In this document: positions 8,520-19,285 of the stretch, in pieces
Numbering within the stretch: the stretch's first letter is position 1
Layout of the letters: every line of letters begins with the position of its first letter
DNA from: JAGVSR01 sp964458265
GTDB taxonomy: Bacteria > Pseudomonadota > Alphaproteobacteria > Rhizobiales > Hyphomicrobiaceae
NCBI GenBank assembly: GCA_964458265.1
Contig: CAYWIF010000011.1
Coordinates: 25,082-89,081 of the forward strand
DNA: 64,000 nucleotides
Reading direction: 5' to 3'
Notes under the pieces: generated by a model
The model's input: only the letters and a program-made list of their open reading frames with translations
Told to the model about the DNA's origin: nothing
Databases searched by the model: none
Position numbers and translations under genes: made by a program

Positions 8520-8730
8520 GGATCTTCTCCCAATCTGCGTTGGCATCTTCAATTGCGGGACGCAGAACAGGCCGCTGTGGCGATGTCAGCCAAACGACAT
8601 CAACACCTGCGAGATAGCCTATGATTCGGGCATTCGGCTCAATAACCGGCGCGCACAAGAGTGATGCTTATGTGCCTGCTGTGGCCGATAAACACCAATC
8701 CACAAATCAGATCCGCTGATCGTTCGCGCA

Positions 8731-8760
8731 AAAAGGCCGCCCGGTGAGGGGCGGCCTTTC
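8731..8760 (-). terminator. Rho-independent terminator of second porin gene
   Basis: Perfect 10-bp stem AAAGGCCGCC / GGCGGCCTTT around an eight-base loop, 28 bases past the stop of the upstream minus-strand porin; T-rich on the minus-strand 3' side. Confidence 0.85.
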
Positions 8761-8787
8761 CAATTGCGGACGTTGTTGGCGATCGGA

Positions 8788-10125
8788 TCAGAAGTTGATC
8801 AGGCCACCGACGCCGACGTAGTTGAAGTCTTCAAAACCACCGCTTTCGGCGATTTCGCCTTCTTCAGACCCAACGTCGAGCGACAGGTTGCGGTACTTGA
8901 TCCAGACCGACATGGCAGCGGCGTCGATTTCCTGGACGACACCGAGGCCCCAGACATCGAGCTCGGACGAGGTAATCGTGTCCGTGCCTGGGACGCCATT
9001 GTCGATTTCCGCACCAACCGCGCCATCGTTTCCGCGGAGATACTCGCCGTAGAAAATCGTGGCGCCAAGGTGGTTGAACTTAGTGCGCAGACCACCCTTG
9101 AAGTAGTGCGTGTCGACGTCGTCAAGTCCACCCGGCTCGTCAATTTCCAGCGTACCGTAGTTATAAAGACCGAACAGACCCGTAGCCACGTGCTGAACGT
9201 AGACGCCCAACTGGAAGTACTCCATGTCGGGAACAGCAACGCCCAGAGCCGAATTGAGGTTGTTGTAGTCGATGTTGTTGACTTCGTTGTAGGCCGCAGC
9301 CGCAGCCAGCTTGAAGCCGTGGTGCTCGCCGGCGTAACGCGCCGCGATGTCCCACATGTCGTCATCACCCCACGAGGCGCTGAGCGAGAAGCCGGCGAAG
9401 GTCGGCGAGTCGTAACGGACGACGTTCTGCGTCAAGCCGTTGCAGTCTCCCCACGCGCCGCCCATGCCGAAGCACGACTGAGCGTTGCCCCAGCTGAGTT
9501 CCGTCAGTGACCCGTTGCCGAGGCGGATAGCGAAGCTGTTGGTGTCGAATGCGACCCAGTTGGCCGGAACGAGCGAGCCCGAACCGTCGACCAGAATTGC
9601 CGTGTTGTCGGACGCCTGCGACTGGCGGCCGATGCTGACCTTACCGAGATGATCCGACTTGACGTACCAGTAAGACTGCAGCACCTGCGTGCCGCCCTGG
9701 CCGGCGACATTGTCGCCGCTCAGCACGTTATAGAGCGCTGACGTGTTTGGGTTATTTTGGTTGATCAGCAGACCTTCGTTGCTGATGGCCTCGATGTGCA
9801 GAACGTAGCCAGCCGACCAGCCGGGCGAGATCTGAGCCGAGCCCGTGAACTTCACGTGGCTGCCCAGCGTCGTGCCGAGGTCGTGGATGTAGGTGTTGCT
9901 CTCAACGCCGTCATCCCAGAATGTGACCTGCTGGCCGACCCAACCGGAGACCGTCAGCGAGACTTTGCGGTTGCCCTTGCGAGCGGTGGTGGCTTCAAGT
10001 TCAGCGATGCGCTCTTCGAGGTCCGCGCAGCAGTTCCCCCCAAGGTCCGCAGCGGACGCACTGGTAGCAAGGCCGCCTGCAAGCAGGCCGGCAGCCACCA
10101 GGGCGCTCAGGCTATAGTTCTTCAT
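8788..10125 (-). CDS. Outer-membrane porin, Omp2/PF02530 type (copy 2)
   Basis: 445 residues, same architecture as the neighbouring porin: signal peptide, vicinal cysteines, the same coiled-coil segment, barrel and terminal Phe. Start at 10125 after GGGAGAAGCTCC. Similarity to copy 1 extends about 30 bases upstream of the start codon, so the duplication took in the ribosome binding site and leader. Copy 2 carries a longer insertion near its C-terminus (about residues 365-425, with Asp/Gly/Thr/Glu-rich stretches). Separate terminators suggest that the two are transcribed independently. Confidence 0.95.
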   Translation of the reverse strand: MKNYSLSALVAAGLLAGGLATSASAADLGGNCCADLEERIAELEATTARKGNRKVSLTVSGWVGQQVTFWDDGVESNTYIHDLGTTLGSHVKFTGSAQISPGWSAGYVLHIEAISNEGLLINQNNPNTSALYNVLSGDNVAGQGGTQVLQSYWYVKSDHLGKVSIGRQSQASDNTAILVDGSGSLVPANWVAFDTNSFAIRLGNGSLTELSWGNAQSCFGMGGAWGDCNGLTQNVVRYDSPTFAGFSLSASWGDDDMWDIAARYAGEHHGFKLAAAAAYNEVNNIDYNNLNSALGVAVPDMEYFQLGVYVQHVATGLFGLYNYGTLEIDEPGGLDDVDTHYFKGGLRTKFNHLGATIFYGEYLRGNDGAVGAEIDNGVPGTDTITSSELDVWGLGVVQEIDAAAMSVWIKYRNLSLDVGSEEGEIAESGGFEDFNYVGVGGLINF

Positions 10126-10458
10126 GGAGCTTCTCCCAATCTGCGTTGGCATCTTTGATGGCGGACGCCTTACTGGTCGGTACGCAAACTGAGCCGCGCT
10201 CTCAGACAAAAACGGCACATCGAATTCATGTGACCCGCCGTTGACTGGCAAAGTCTGCGATTCCCTCCGGCGCAACAATCAGACAAAGGGATTGCGCAAC
10301 TCTCCCTAAAATCCGTGTGTCGGATGCGACACGACCGCGCGCTTAGCTATTGATTTTGCTTGCCTTAGGTTCGCGAACAAAAGGCCACTTCTCCACAGCC
10401 TGGCTGTGCAGAACTCGCTGCCGTCGTCACGAACCGAAACGTTTGCACTGCACGCGCA
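10126..10458. other. Spacer upstream of second porin gene
   Basis: 333 bases between the porin start and the end of the next minus-strand gene. It must hold the porin 2 promoter on the minus strand. I see a 16-base inverted repeat (listed separately) and a TTGCGCAA palindrome at 10292-10299, but no confident -35/-10 pair and no further gene. Confidence 0.6.
10317..10332. promoter_or_regulatory. Possible operator, GTGTCG-N4-CGACAC
   Basis: A perfect 6+6 inverted repeat with a four-base spacer, about 190 bases upstream of the porin 2 start. Spacing and size suit a dimeric regulator, but no cognate factor is identified and the distance is large. Confidence 0.3.
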
Positions 10459-10833
10459 TCACACGCGCGGGTTCATCCGCCGGACACGGTGGGCGAGGAT
10501 TCGCATCACATAGAGCGCAAACGAAGGGACCTCTCGCACCAATTCGAGAAAAGTTTCCCGATCGATGAGAGCCACTTCGCCCGCCGTCGCGGCGATAGCG
10601 GTGGCACTGCGCGGGGCCTCGTCGATCAGCGACATTTCCCCAGCGATTCCGTGCAGGCCCAGTGTCTCGACCGTCGCCTCGCCCACCCGGATATCGATTT
10701 TCCCCTCTATGACGAGCAGCATCACGTCCCCCGGTTCTCCGGCGCGAAACAGCGTCTCGCCCGCCTTGACCCGGCGCAGCGGGACTCCGAATTCCTCAAG
10801 AAATCCGAAATTGAACGGTCCGCCGCTGCTCAT
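10459..10833 (-). CDS. Single-domain cyclic-nucleotide-binding protein
   Basis: 124 residues that consist almost entirely of one CRP-type cyclic-nucleotide-binding domain. The phosphate-binding cassette reads Gly-Glu-Met-Ser-Leu-Ile-Asp-Glu-Ala-Pro-Arg-Ser-Ala, with the Glu and Arg that contact cAMP or cGMP present. There is no helix-turn-helix, so it is not a CRP/FNR transcription factor, and no effector domain follows. It ends with a basic helix (Ala-His-Arg-Val-Arg-Arg-Met). It is encoded 39 bases after an SDR gene on the same strand and may be co-transcribed with it. Confidence 0.88.
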   Translation of the reverse strand: MSSGGPFNFGFLEEFGVPLRRVKAGETLFRAGEPGDVMLLVIEGKIDIRVGEATVETLGLHGIAGEMSLIDEAPRSATAIAATAGEVALIDRETFLELVREVPSFALYVMRILAHRVRRMNPRV

Positions 10834-10872
10834 AGGTCTGCCTCCGGCTAAATTGCTGCCCGCCCAACGGAC

Positions 10873-11715
10873 CTACCACGCGCCAAGTATACGGCGCACC
10901 GCCCGCACAAACAGCGCGCTTGGCACCATGCGCCGGGCGAACAGAATGACCCCGCTGCCGACCGGATAGCGAAGGCGTGGCCAACGATCCGTGGCCGCCT
11001 TGTGAATGGCGCGTGCCACCGCGTCCGGTCCCGCCGCGCCGCGCTCGAACGCCGCGAGCCGGGGAACGACCTTGTCCGAGAACACCCCATACTCTGGATG
11101 CGCCGCTCGCGACGCCCGCTCGGCTAATTGCCCCTCGAACGAACCCGTCCGGTGAACGCCAGGCTCGACGATCTTCACCTTGATGCCATGCTGCCGCAGC
11201 TCGAATGCCAGGGCTTCACTGAACCCCTCAAGCCCCCACTTGCTGGCGCAGTAGGCACTGTAGAGCGGCAATGTCATCTGCCCGCACATGGAGGAGACGT
11301 TGACGATCCGCCCCCCGCCGCCAGCCCGCATGTGCGGCAGCACCGCGCGCGTCACACGCATCGCACCCAGCACGTTCGTCTCCATCACGAGCCGGTCGTC
11401 GTCTTCGGTGAATTCCTCTAAGGGGCCCAGAAGGCAAAGCCCTGCATTGTTGACGACGACATCGATCCGCCCGAAGTCCGCGATTGCTGTCTCCACGGCT
11501 GCCGCCACCGATGCACCCGACGTGACATCCATCTCGTAAAGCCGGCACCGGTTCGAAACCCCGATCCGCGACGCCGCCGGCGTCCGCATCGCCGCCGCCA
11601 CGCTCCAACCCTGGTTGAGGAAATATAGGGCGGTCGCCTCGCCGATCCCGCGCGACGCCCCCGTGACGAGAACGGTCTTTGGCCGCGTGTTGGCGGCGCT
11701 CAGCCGGTTCAGCAT
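10873..11715 (-). CDS. Short-chain dehydrogenase/reductase (SDR)
   Basis: 280 residues of the classical SDR family. The NAD(P)-binding TGASRGIG lies at residues 18-25, NNAG near residue 91, the catalytic Ser in the NVSSMCG segment and the Tyr-x3-Lys pair in YCASK. It is an oxidoreductase acting on an alcohol or ketone substrate that cannot be named from sequence. The C-terminal tail (about residues 245-280) is hydrophobic and basic, suggesting membrane association. The following gene is the cyclic-nucleotide-binding protein. Confidence 0.92.
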   Translation of the reverse strand: MLNRLSAANTRPKTVLVTGASRGIGEATALYFLNQGWSVAAAMRTPAASRIGVSNRCRLYEMDVTSGASVAAAVETAIADFGRIDVVVNNAGLCLLGPLEEFTEDDDRLVMETNVLGAMRVTRAVLPHMRAGGGGRIVNVSSMCGQMTLPLYSAYCASKWGLEGFSEALAFELRQHGIKVKIVEPGVHRTGSFEGQLAERASRAAHPEYGVFSDKVVPRLAAFERGAAGPDAVARAIHKAATDRWPRLRYPVGSGVILFARRMVPSALFVRAVRRILGAW

Positions 11716-11868
11716 GTCGTGTCGCCCGTTGCCATGAGATCAGCCCGTCCGCAGCCGGGGCCGCCGCATACTAGGCACCGTTTAACGGATTTCGATAGGT
11801 GCCCGCCGTGCAGCGCAACCGCGCCCGCGCCCATTCAGCGGTCGCCCGGCCCCCCGGCGCATAAACTT

Positions 11869-11894
11869 TGCCCCCGGCTGCGAAACCGGGGGCA
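11869..11894 (-). terminator. Terminator of rpoD
   Basis: Perfect 9-bp stem TGCCCCCGG / CCGGGGGCA with an eight-base loop, 11 bases past the rpoD stop on the minus strand. The following T tract is short (AAAGTTT). Confidence 0.75.
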
Positions 11895-11904
11895 CTATAG
11901 CGGC

Positions 11905-13929
<2,025 letters not shown>

Positions 13930-14065
13930 CTGGTCATGCCTCTCGGGAGGGCTCGAAGAACATTGGATTGCGATACGGGCGCGGCCCCGTCCTTAAAGAC
14001 ATCCGGCCGTCTGCAAGCCTGCAGATCGGCGCCGGGCAACTCCGGACGGTGAGCGCGCGTTCCCC

Positions 14066-16090
14066 TCATATCGCGGCGGCATCTTCTGAGTTTGAATCCA
14101 GGCCCCCGGGGCGCGCCAAACGCTCAAGCTCGGTCTGAAGTTCGCAGATGCGCTGAAAGGCATCTTCATCGCGATCTTCATGCCAAGCCCGCTCCGCGCT
14201 TTCGAGCGCCGCCTTCAACCCAATTTGCCGTTCGTGCAGCGCGAGGGCGTGGCGCCAGCCAGCTTCCACCTCGGCGTGCCCGGCATCGGGCTCGGCGAAC
14301 CTGTCGCATCTATGTGTTACCGAACGATCGACGAGAGCCAACGCCCCGCCAAATCCGGTTTTCTCCAAATGGGATCGCAGCCCTGAGCTGTCAAGAGAAT
14401 TGTCAAGTGAAACCGTTGCAAGAATGGCGTCCCGCAGCTTCGCTAGTACAGGCGCCGTGAAGGTCATCTGGGCGATCGCCTCCGCGTCCTCGGTGGCCAG
14501 CCAGCAGTGGTTAATCAGTGTTCGGATGAGCAGCAACTCGCGGAACCCGGGCCGCGATTTGTCGCCCGATACCAGCACGCTGTTGAGGAGGCTGGAGGAG
14601 GGCAGGGCGTGAACCGGTGGAGCCCCTGGCGGCGAAAAACTCCGCCCCCGGCCGCCTGCATACCCTCCCGGCCGGCCGTTCGCGAACCCCGCCCGACCGC
14701 CCCAGCCGTTCCCGCCGGCCGGCGCGCCGCGGAAGTTTGCCGCAGTCCGGCCTGCCGCACCCTGCTGCTGGCCGAACCCAGTTTCCCGCGATGGCCGGAA
14801 CGGAGCCGTCGAGCGATCATTCCCCCACGCCGCCTGCAGGCGCCGCCGCGCATCCTGCTCGTAGTGCACCCTGACGGAAGCATCCTCAATCCGCGCGATC
14901 AGAATGCGCATCTGCTGATCGAGTCTGGCGCGGCGTTCCGGCGTCGACCAGTCATCCTGTGCCCATTCGCGGTCGAACAGCACCTGCGCCAGCGGCAACG
15001 CTGCGGCAAGGCATGCTTCCATCGCTTCCGGGCCCTGTTGACGGATGAGGTCGTCCGGGTCGAGGCCGTCGGGCAGAAAGGCAAAGCGCACGCTCATGCC
15101 GGGCTTGAGCATCGGCAGCACGGTATCGATGGCCCGGTACGCCGCTTTCCGTCCCGCGCCGTCGCCGTCAAAACAAAGGATGGGTTCGGCGTTCATGCGC
15201 CACAGCAGCGAAATTTGTTCAGGCGTCAGCGCGGTGCCCAGCGGAGCGACGCATTCGGCGAACCCGCCTTCCGTCATGGCCACGGCGTCCATGTAGCCTT
15301 CGACCGCGATGACCCGCTCCTTGTCGTGTGCCGCGCCCCGCGCCTGGTGCGCATTGTAAAGGTTGTACCCTTTGTGAAAGAGCGGCGTTTCAGGCGAGTT
15401 TAGGTATTTTGCCTGCGCATCCGGATCGAGCGCGCGCCCACCGAACGCGATGGTCCGCCCCTTTGCGTCGCCGATGGGAAACATCACGCGATACCTGAAC
15501 CGGTCATAGGGCTCGCGAATGTCCTCGCCCGCAATCAGCATCCCCGACTGCGCCATTTCGTCGGCGGAATAGCCGAGTTTGCCAAGATGCTCCTTCAGCG
15601 CCGATCGGGAATTCGGCGCATATCCGAGGCGAAACGCCTTGATCGTCTCGCGCTTGAGGCCGCGCTTTTCGATGAGATAGCGCCGCGCGGCGGCACCGTC
15701 CGGTCCCGCCAGTTGGCTTTCGAAAAATGCGACGCTGGCGTCCAGAACCGCCGACAGCCGCTGCCGCTGATCGTAGACCTCCTGATCGCGCACATCCGGC
15801 TTGGGCAGCGTGACGCCGGCCTCACCCGCCAACCGCTCGACGGCCTCGGGAAAACTCAAGCCCTCGGTCTTGATAAGGAAGGTGAAGATGTCGCCGTGTT
15901 CGCCCGAAGCGAAGCAGTGATAAAAACCCTTCTGGTCGTTGACGAAAAACGACGGCGTTTTTTCCATCTTGAACGGCGACAGGCCCGACCACTCGCGGCC
16001 CTTCTTTTTCAACGCAACTTTGCGCCCCACCACCTGGCTGACCGGCAGGCGGGCTCTAATCTCATCGAGCAGGTGAAGCGAAAATCTCAT
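14066..16090 (-). CDS. dnaG: DNA primase DnaG
   Basis: 674 residues. N-terminal zinc-finger-like domain (1-100), TOPRIM catalytic core with the Glu of VEGYMDAVAM and the Asp pair of CFDGDGAGRKA, then a Gly/Arg-rich linker (about residues 430-500) and the helicase-binding C-terminal domain. Synthesises RNA primers for DnaB-led replication. The four positions that bind zinc in other bacteria are Ser38, Lys41, Cys59 and Ser62, so only one cysteine remains. Start at 16090 gives the canonical beginning; a longer frame to 16195 adds Arg-rich residues unlike DnaG. Lies between yqeY and rpoD. Confidence 0.97.
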   Translation of the reverse strand: MRFSLHLLDEIRARLPVSQVVGRKVALKKKGREWSGLSPFKMEKTPSFFVNDQKGFYHCFASGEHGDIFTFLIKTEGLSFPEAVERLAGEAGVTLPKPDVRDQEVYDQRQRLSAVLDASVAFFESQLAGPDGAAARRYLIEKRGLKRETIKAFRLGYAPNSRSALKEHLGKLGYSADEMAQSGMLIAGEDIREPYDRFRYRVMFPIGDAKGRTIAFGGRALDPDAQAKYLNSPETPLFHKGYNLYNAHQARGAAHDKERVIAVEGYMDAVAMTEGGFAECVAPLGTALTPEQISLLWRMNAEPILCFDGDGAGRKAAYRAIDTVLPMLKPGMSVRFAFLPDGLDPDDLIRQQGPEAMEACLAAALPLAQVLFDREWAQDDWSTPERRARLDQQMRILIARIEDASVRVHYEQDARRRLQAAWGNDRSTAPFRPSRETGFGQQQGAAGRTAANFRGAPAGGNGWGGRAGFANGRPGGYAGGRGRSFSPPGAPPVHALPSSSLLNSVLVSGDKSRPGFRELLLIRTLINHCWLATEDAEAIAQMTFTAPVLAKLRDAILATVSLDNSLDSSGLRSHLEKTGFGGALALVDRSVTHRCDRFAEPDAGHAEVEAGWRHALALHERQIGLKAALESAERAWHEDRDEDAFQRICELQTELERLARPGGLDSNSEDAAAI

Positions 16091-16208
16091 GTGGTCTCCG
16101 CGCCGGAGAATCCTTACGTCCCGCCGCCGGAACCGGACGCTATGTGATTCGCCCGCCCGCTCCGTCCGATCCCGCCCCTGACCCCCACAATTCACAGGGC
16201 TGAGGTCT

Positions 16209-16676
16209 TTACTTCAGGGCCTCTTTCAGCATGCCGCTGGCTTTGCCGAAATCCATGGTGCCGGTAAACTGCTCCTTGAGCGCCGCCATGACCCGTCCCA
16301 TGTCCTTGAGGCCCTTGGCGTTCAAGGCTTCCACCACACCCGCAACCGCCGCCCGTATCTCGTCCTCGGTCATTTGCTGCGGCAGATAGCCTTCGATGAC
16401 GGCGATTTCGTCCACTTCCTGGTCCGCGAGGTCGTCACGCCCGCCCTTGCGGTAGCTGTCGATGCTGTCGCGGCGCTGTTTGATCATCTTCTGCAGGAGC
16501 GCGAGGATGTCCTGGTCGGCAATCTTGTCGAGCCCTGTCGCCTGGCCCTGATCGTCCACATGAGCATTGAGATCGCGGTCTTTGATTGCCGCATTGATCA
16601 GCCGCAGCGTGGCAAGGCGGCGCTTGTCGCCTGACTTCATGGCCGTCTTAATGTCGTCGTTGAGACGCGTGCGCAT
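16209..16676 (-). CDS. GatB/YqeY-domain protein
   Basis: 155 residues spanning a complete YqeY domain, related to the tRNA-binding tail domain of GatB amidotransferase. Conserved features include DIKTAMKSGDKRRLATLRLI at the N-terminus and the Gly-Tyr-Leu-Pro-Gln segment near residue 96. Probably binds tRNA or helps amidotransferase function; the precise role is not established for the free-standing form. The start at 16676 follows AAGGAGCACCAG. First gene of the yqeY-dnaG-rpoD block, divergent from carA. Confidence 0.93.
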   Translation of the reverse strand: MRTRLNDDIKTAMKSGDKRRLATLRLINAAIKDRDLNAHVDDQGQATGLDKIADQDILALLQKMIKQRRDSIDSYRKGGRDDLADQEVDEIAVIEGYLPQQMTEDEIRAAVAGVVEALNAKGLKDMGRVMAALKEQFTGTMDFGKASGMLKEALK

Positions 16677-16922
16677 GATCTGGTGCTCCTTCGGGCAGGA
16701 CGGGCCGCTGTGTAGGATTATGTCCCGCCGCGGGCAAGCCGGTCGTTCGTTGAACGCCTCCGCCGCGAATTCACTGCTGCGGCAAGGTGACGGGATTCGA
16801 GCCGTACCGCAGCGGGCTTCGTGCGCCCCGGTTCCTTGATTTCCCCTGTCCTTTCCCCTAGGGTCCGGCCGAATTTTGCAGGGTATCGTGCTGTTTGCGG
16901 AGGCTGGCTTACGCTTCGTCTG

Positions 16923-16962
16923 GCGGGCCGGTCCCGGACGGCCCGCGCCCGACCTCATGAGG
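16923..16962 (+). promoter_or_regulatory. Stem-loop and SD-masking palindrome in carA leader
   Basis: An 8-bp perfect stem GCGGGCCG / CGGCCCGC (16923-16930 with 16939-16946) is followed by the 10-base palindrome CCTCATGAGG (16953-16962), whose GAGG is the only Shine-Dalgarno-like sequence before the carA ATG at 16968. Either structure could reduce carA translation. There is no T tract, so this is not an ordinary terminator. Regulation is inferred. Confidence 0.4.
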
Positions 16963-16967
16963 CATCA

Positions 16968-18167
16968 ATGACTGCTCCCGCGCCCTGGACCGACGCTCCG
17001 ACCACCGCGCGGCTTGTTCTCGCGGACGGCACCGTCATCGAGGGGTTTGGTCTCGGCGCCACCGGCTCCGCCGTTGGCGAGGTCTGCTTCAACACCGCCA
17101 TGACGGGCTACCAGGAAGTCCTCACCGATCCGTCCTACGCCGGCCAGATCATCACGTTCACGTTCCCCCACATCGGCAACGTCGGCACCAACAACGAAGA
17201 CACGGAGACGTCGAACCTCGCGTCCCGGTCCGGCGTGCGCGGCTGCATCTTGCGGGCGTCGATCACCGAGCCGTCGAACTACCGTGCGGCCGAACATTTC
17301 GACCAGTGGCTGAAGGCGCGCGGGATCATCGCCATCGCGGGCGTCGACACACGCGCGCTGACCGCCCGCATCCGGGAAAAGGGCATGCCCAACGGCGTCA
17401 TCGCGCATGAGCCGTCCGGTCAGTTCGATCTCGCCAAACTCAAGGCGGAAGCCGCCGCCTGGCCGGGTCTCGTCGGCATGGATCTCGTGCCGGACGTCAC
17501 CAGCGGCCAGAGCTACACCTGGGATGAAATGCGCTGGGTCTGGAACCAGGGCTATCCGCGCAATGAAACGCCTGAGTTTCATGTCGTCGCCCTCGACTAC
17601 GGCTTGAAGCGCAACATCCTGCGCTGCCTCGCCAACGCGGGCTGCAAGGTCACCGTCATGCCGGCCAAGACCACTGCCGAGGAGGTTCTCGCCCGCAGCC
17701 CCGACGGCGTGTTCCTCTCCAACGGCCCCGGCGATCCGGCCGAGACCGGCAAATACGCCGTCCCCGAGATCAGGAAACTTGTCGCCAGCGGCAAGCCCGT
17801 CTTCGGGATTTGCCTGGGTCACCAGATGCTGGGCCTGGCGCTGGGCGCCACGACCAAAAAGATGCATCAGGGCCATCACGGCGCCAACCACCCCGTGAAG
17901 GACTTCACCACCAACAAAGTCGAGATCGTCTCGATGAACCACGGCTTCGCGGTTGATCGCGACACGTTGCCTGCAGGCGTCGTCGAAACCCACGTCTCCC
18001 TGTTCGATGGTTCCAACTGCGGCCTCGCGGTCGAGGGACAGCCCGTGTTCTCCGTCCAGCACCACCCCGAGGCATCCCCCGGTCCGCAGGACAGCCATTA
18101 CCTCTTCAATCGCTTCGCCAACTTCATGCGCGCCCAAAAAGGCGCGTCCCCGGTCGATGAGCGGTGA
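16968..18167 (+). CDS. carA: Carbamoyl-phosphate synthase small subunit
   Basis: 399 residues. An N-terminal CPSase domain (about 10-150) is followed by a class I glutamine amidotransferase with nucleophile Cys282 in FGICLGHQ and the catalytic His-Pro-Glu in VQHHPEAS near residue 367. It hydrolyses glutamine and channels ammonia to CarB for carbamoyl phosphate, the precursor of pyrimidines and arginine. ATG at 16968 has GAGG at 16959-16962. Divergent from yqeY. carB is 2.7 kb downstream on the same strand, with three unrelated genes in between. Confidence 0.98.
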   Translation: MTAPAPWTDAPTTARLVLADGTVIEGFGLGATGSAVGEVCFNTAMTGYQEVLTDPSYAGQIITFTFPHIGNVGTNNEDTETSNLASRSGVRGCILRASITEPSNYRAAEHFDQWLKARGIIAIAGVDTRALTARIREKGMPNGVIAHEPSGQFDLAKLKAEAAAWPGLVGMDLVPDVTSGQSYTWDEMRWVWNQGYPRNETPEFHVVALDYGLKRNILRCLANAGCKVTVMPAKTTAEEVLARSPDGVFLSNGPGDPAETGKYAVPEIRKLVASGKPVFGICLGHQMLGLALGATTKKMHQGHHGANHPVKDFTTNKVEIVSMNHGFAVDRDTLPAGVVETHVSLFDGSNCGLAVEGQPVFSVQHHPEASPGPQDSHYLFNRFANFMRAQKGASPVDER

Positions 18168-18198
18168 TCCGCGGCGAGCTGCGTCGAGGTGCCGTTGG

Positions 18199-19182
18199 AT
18201 GCAGCAATTGTCACTCCTCCCGGCATTTCTAATTCTGTCGCTGCTCGCGGCGGCCCCAACCGCATCGGCGGCCACGCGCGCCCACCCGCTGTGCCCCGAC
18301 CCGCAAGCCGATGCCTGCGCGGTGTACGACACCGGCCGCAGCTCCGGCACGCCGCGCCTGACTTCCGTCGATCGGGCGGCTGACCTTGCGCAACTTCTGC
18401 CCTCACTCGCCACGAGTGATATCGTCATCCTCGGCGAAGCCCACGACAACCCCCATCACCACAAACTGCGCGCGGGCCTCCTCTCCAAACCCGCCATCGC
18501 GATGGAGCAGTTGCGCGCCGATCAAAGCGCGGGCCTCGCGCGGTTCATCGCGGATCGTGCCAAATCGGCCCGTTCCGCGACCATCGACGATTTCAAAACC
18601 AGTGTGGATTGGGCATCGAGCGGCTGGAGCAAGTATCCCTACGATCCGCTGCTCACGGCGATCATCCGCGCAAATGTGCCCATCTACGCTGGCGACCCGC
18701 CCCGCGACCTCATCCGCAAGATCGCGAAGGAAGGCCCGGGCGTCCTTAGCGCCGCAGACCAAAAGCGCCTTGCCCTGGATCGCCCGTTCGCCGCTGAACT
18801 CGAGGCCGCTTCCGCCGCCGAGATCGAAGGCTCCCACTGTGGAATGCTGCCGAAAACGGCGCTGCCGAACATGGCGGCCGCACAACGCTACCGCGACGCG
18901 CACTTGGCCGATGCAACCCTGACTGCCGCCACCGCCCATGGCCAGGCCGTACTCCTCACCGGCAACAGCCATGCCCGTGCCGACCGCGGCGTGCCCTGGT
19001 ACATCCGCGCCCGCGCCCCCGACAAAACGGTGGTCTCCGTCGTTGTCGCCGAGGTCGAGGACGGCCAGACTGATCCTGCCGCCTACGTACCCCGCGACTC
19101 GGACGGCAGTCCGGCGGCCGATTACCTGATCATTACGCCCACCATCGAGCGGGACGACCCCTGCAAGGCCTTCGGGAAGTAA
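18199..19182 (+). CDS. ChaN-like exported protein (haem/iron-binding fold)
   Basis: 327 residues. An N-terminal signal peptide (residues 1-24, cleavage after Ala-Ser-Ala) precedes a ChaN/Tiki-like domain. The family signature Leu-Gly-Glu-Ala-His-Asp-Asn-Pro-His-His-His lies near residue 79, and a second conserved Asn-Ser-His-Ala-Arg near residue 257. ChaN of Campylobacter binds haem and is tied to iron uptake; whether this protein does so is inference. There is no lipobox cysteine, so it is periplasmic rather than a lipoprotein. It starts 31 bases after carA and is probably transcribed with it. Confidence 0.85.
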   Translation: MQQLSLLPAFLILSLLAAAPTASAATRAHPLCPDPQADACAVYDTGRSSGTPRLTSVDRAADLAQLLPSLATSDIVILGEAHDNPHHHKLRAGLLSKPAIAMEQLRADQSAGLARFIADRAKSARSATIDDFKTSVDWASSGWSKYPYDPLLTAIIRANVPIYAGDPPRDLIRKIAKEGPGVLSAADQKRLALDRPFAAELEAASAAEIEGSHCGMLPKTALPNMAAAQRYRDAHLADATLTAATAHGQAVLLTGNSHARADRGVPWYIRARAPDKTVVSVVVAEVEDGQTDPAAYVPRDSDGSPAADYLIITPTIERDDPCKAFGK

Positions 19183-19285
19183 ACGCCACGCAGCCCGTCA
19201 ACCTTTCCCAGAATTAAGGACAGACCGCCGGTGGACCCGCGTATAAGGGCGGCAAAAGTCAATAAATTGGGAGGTTACCCTGACG

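Noticed and set aside
7200..8624. Plus-strand frame opposite porin 1, similar to one opposite porin 2
   Set aside because: The similarity between the two antisense frames simply reflects the duplicated porins; no start signals.
14038..14063. GGAAC-N17-AGTT on the minus strand upstream of rpoD
   Set aside because: The -10 element differs from CGTT and a housekeeping sigma gene is an unlikely EcfG target; best treated as chance.
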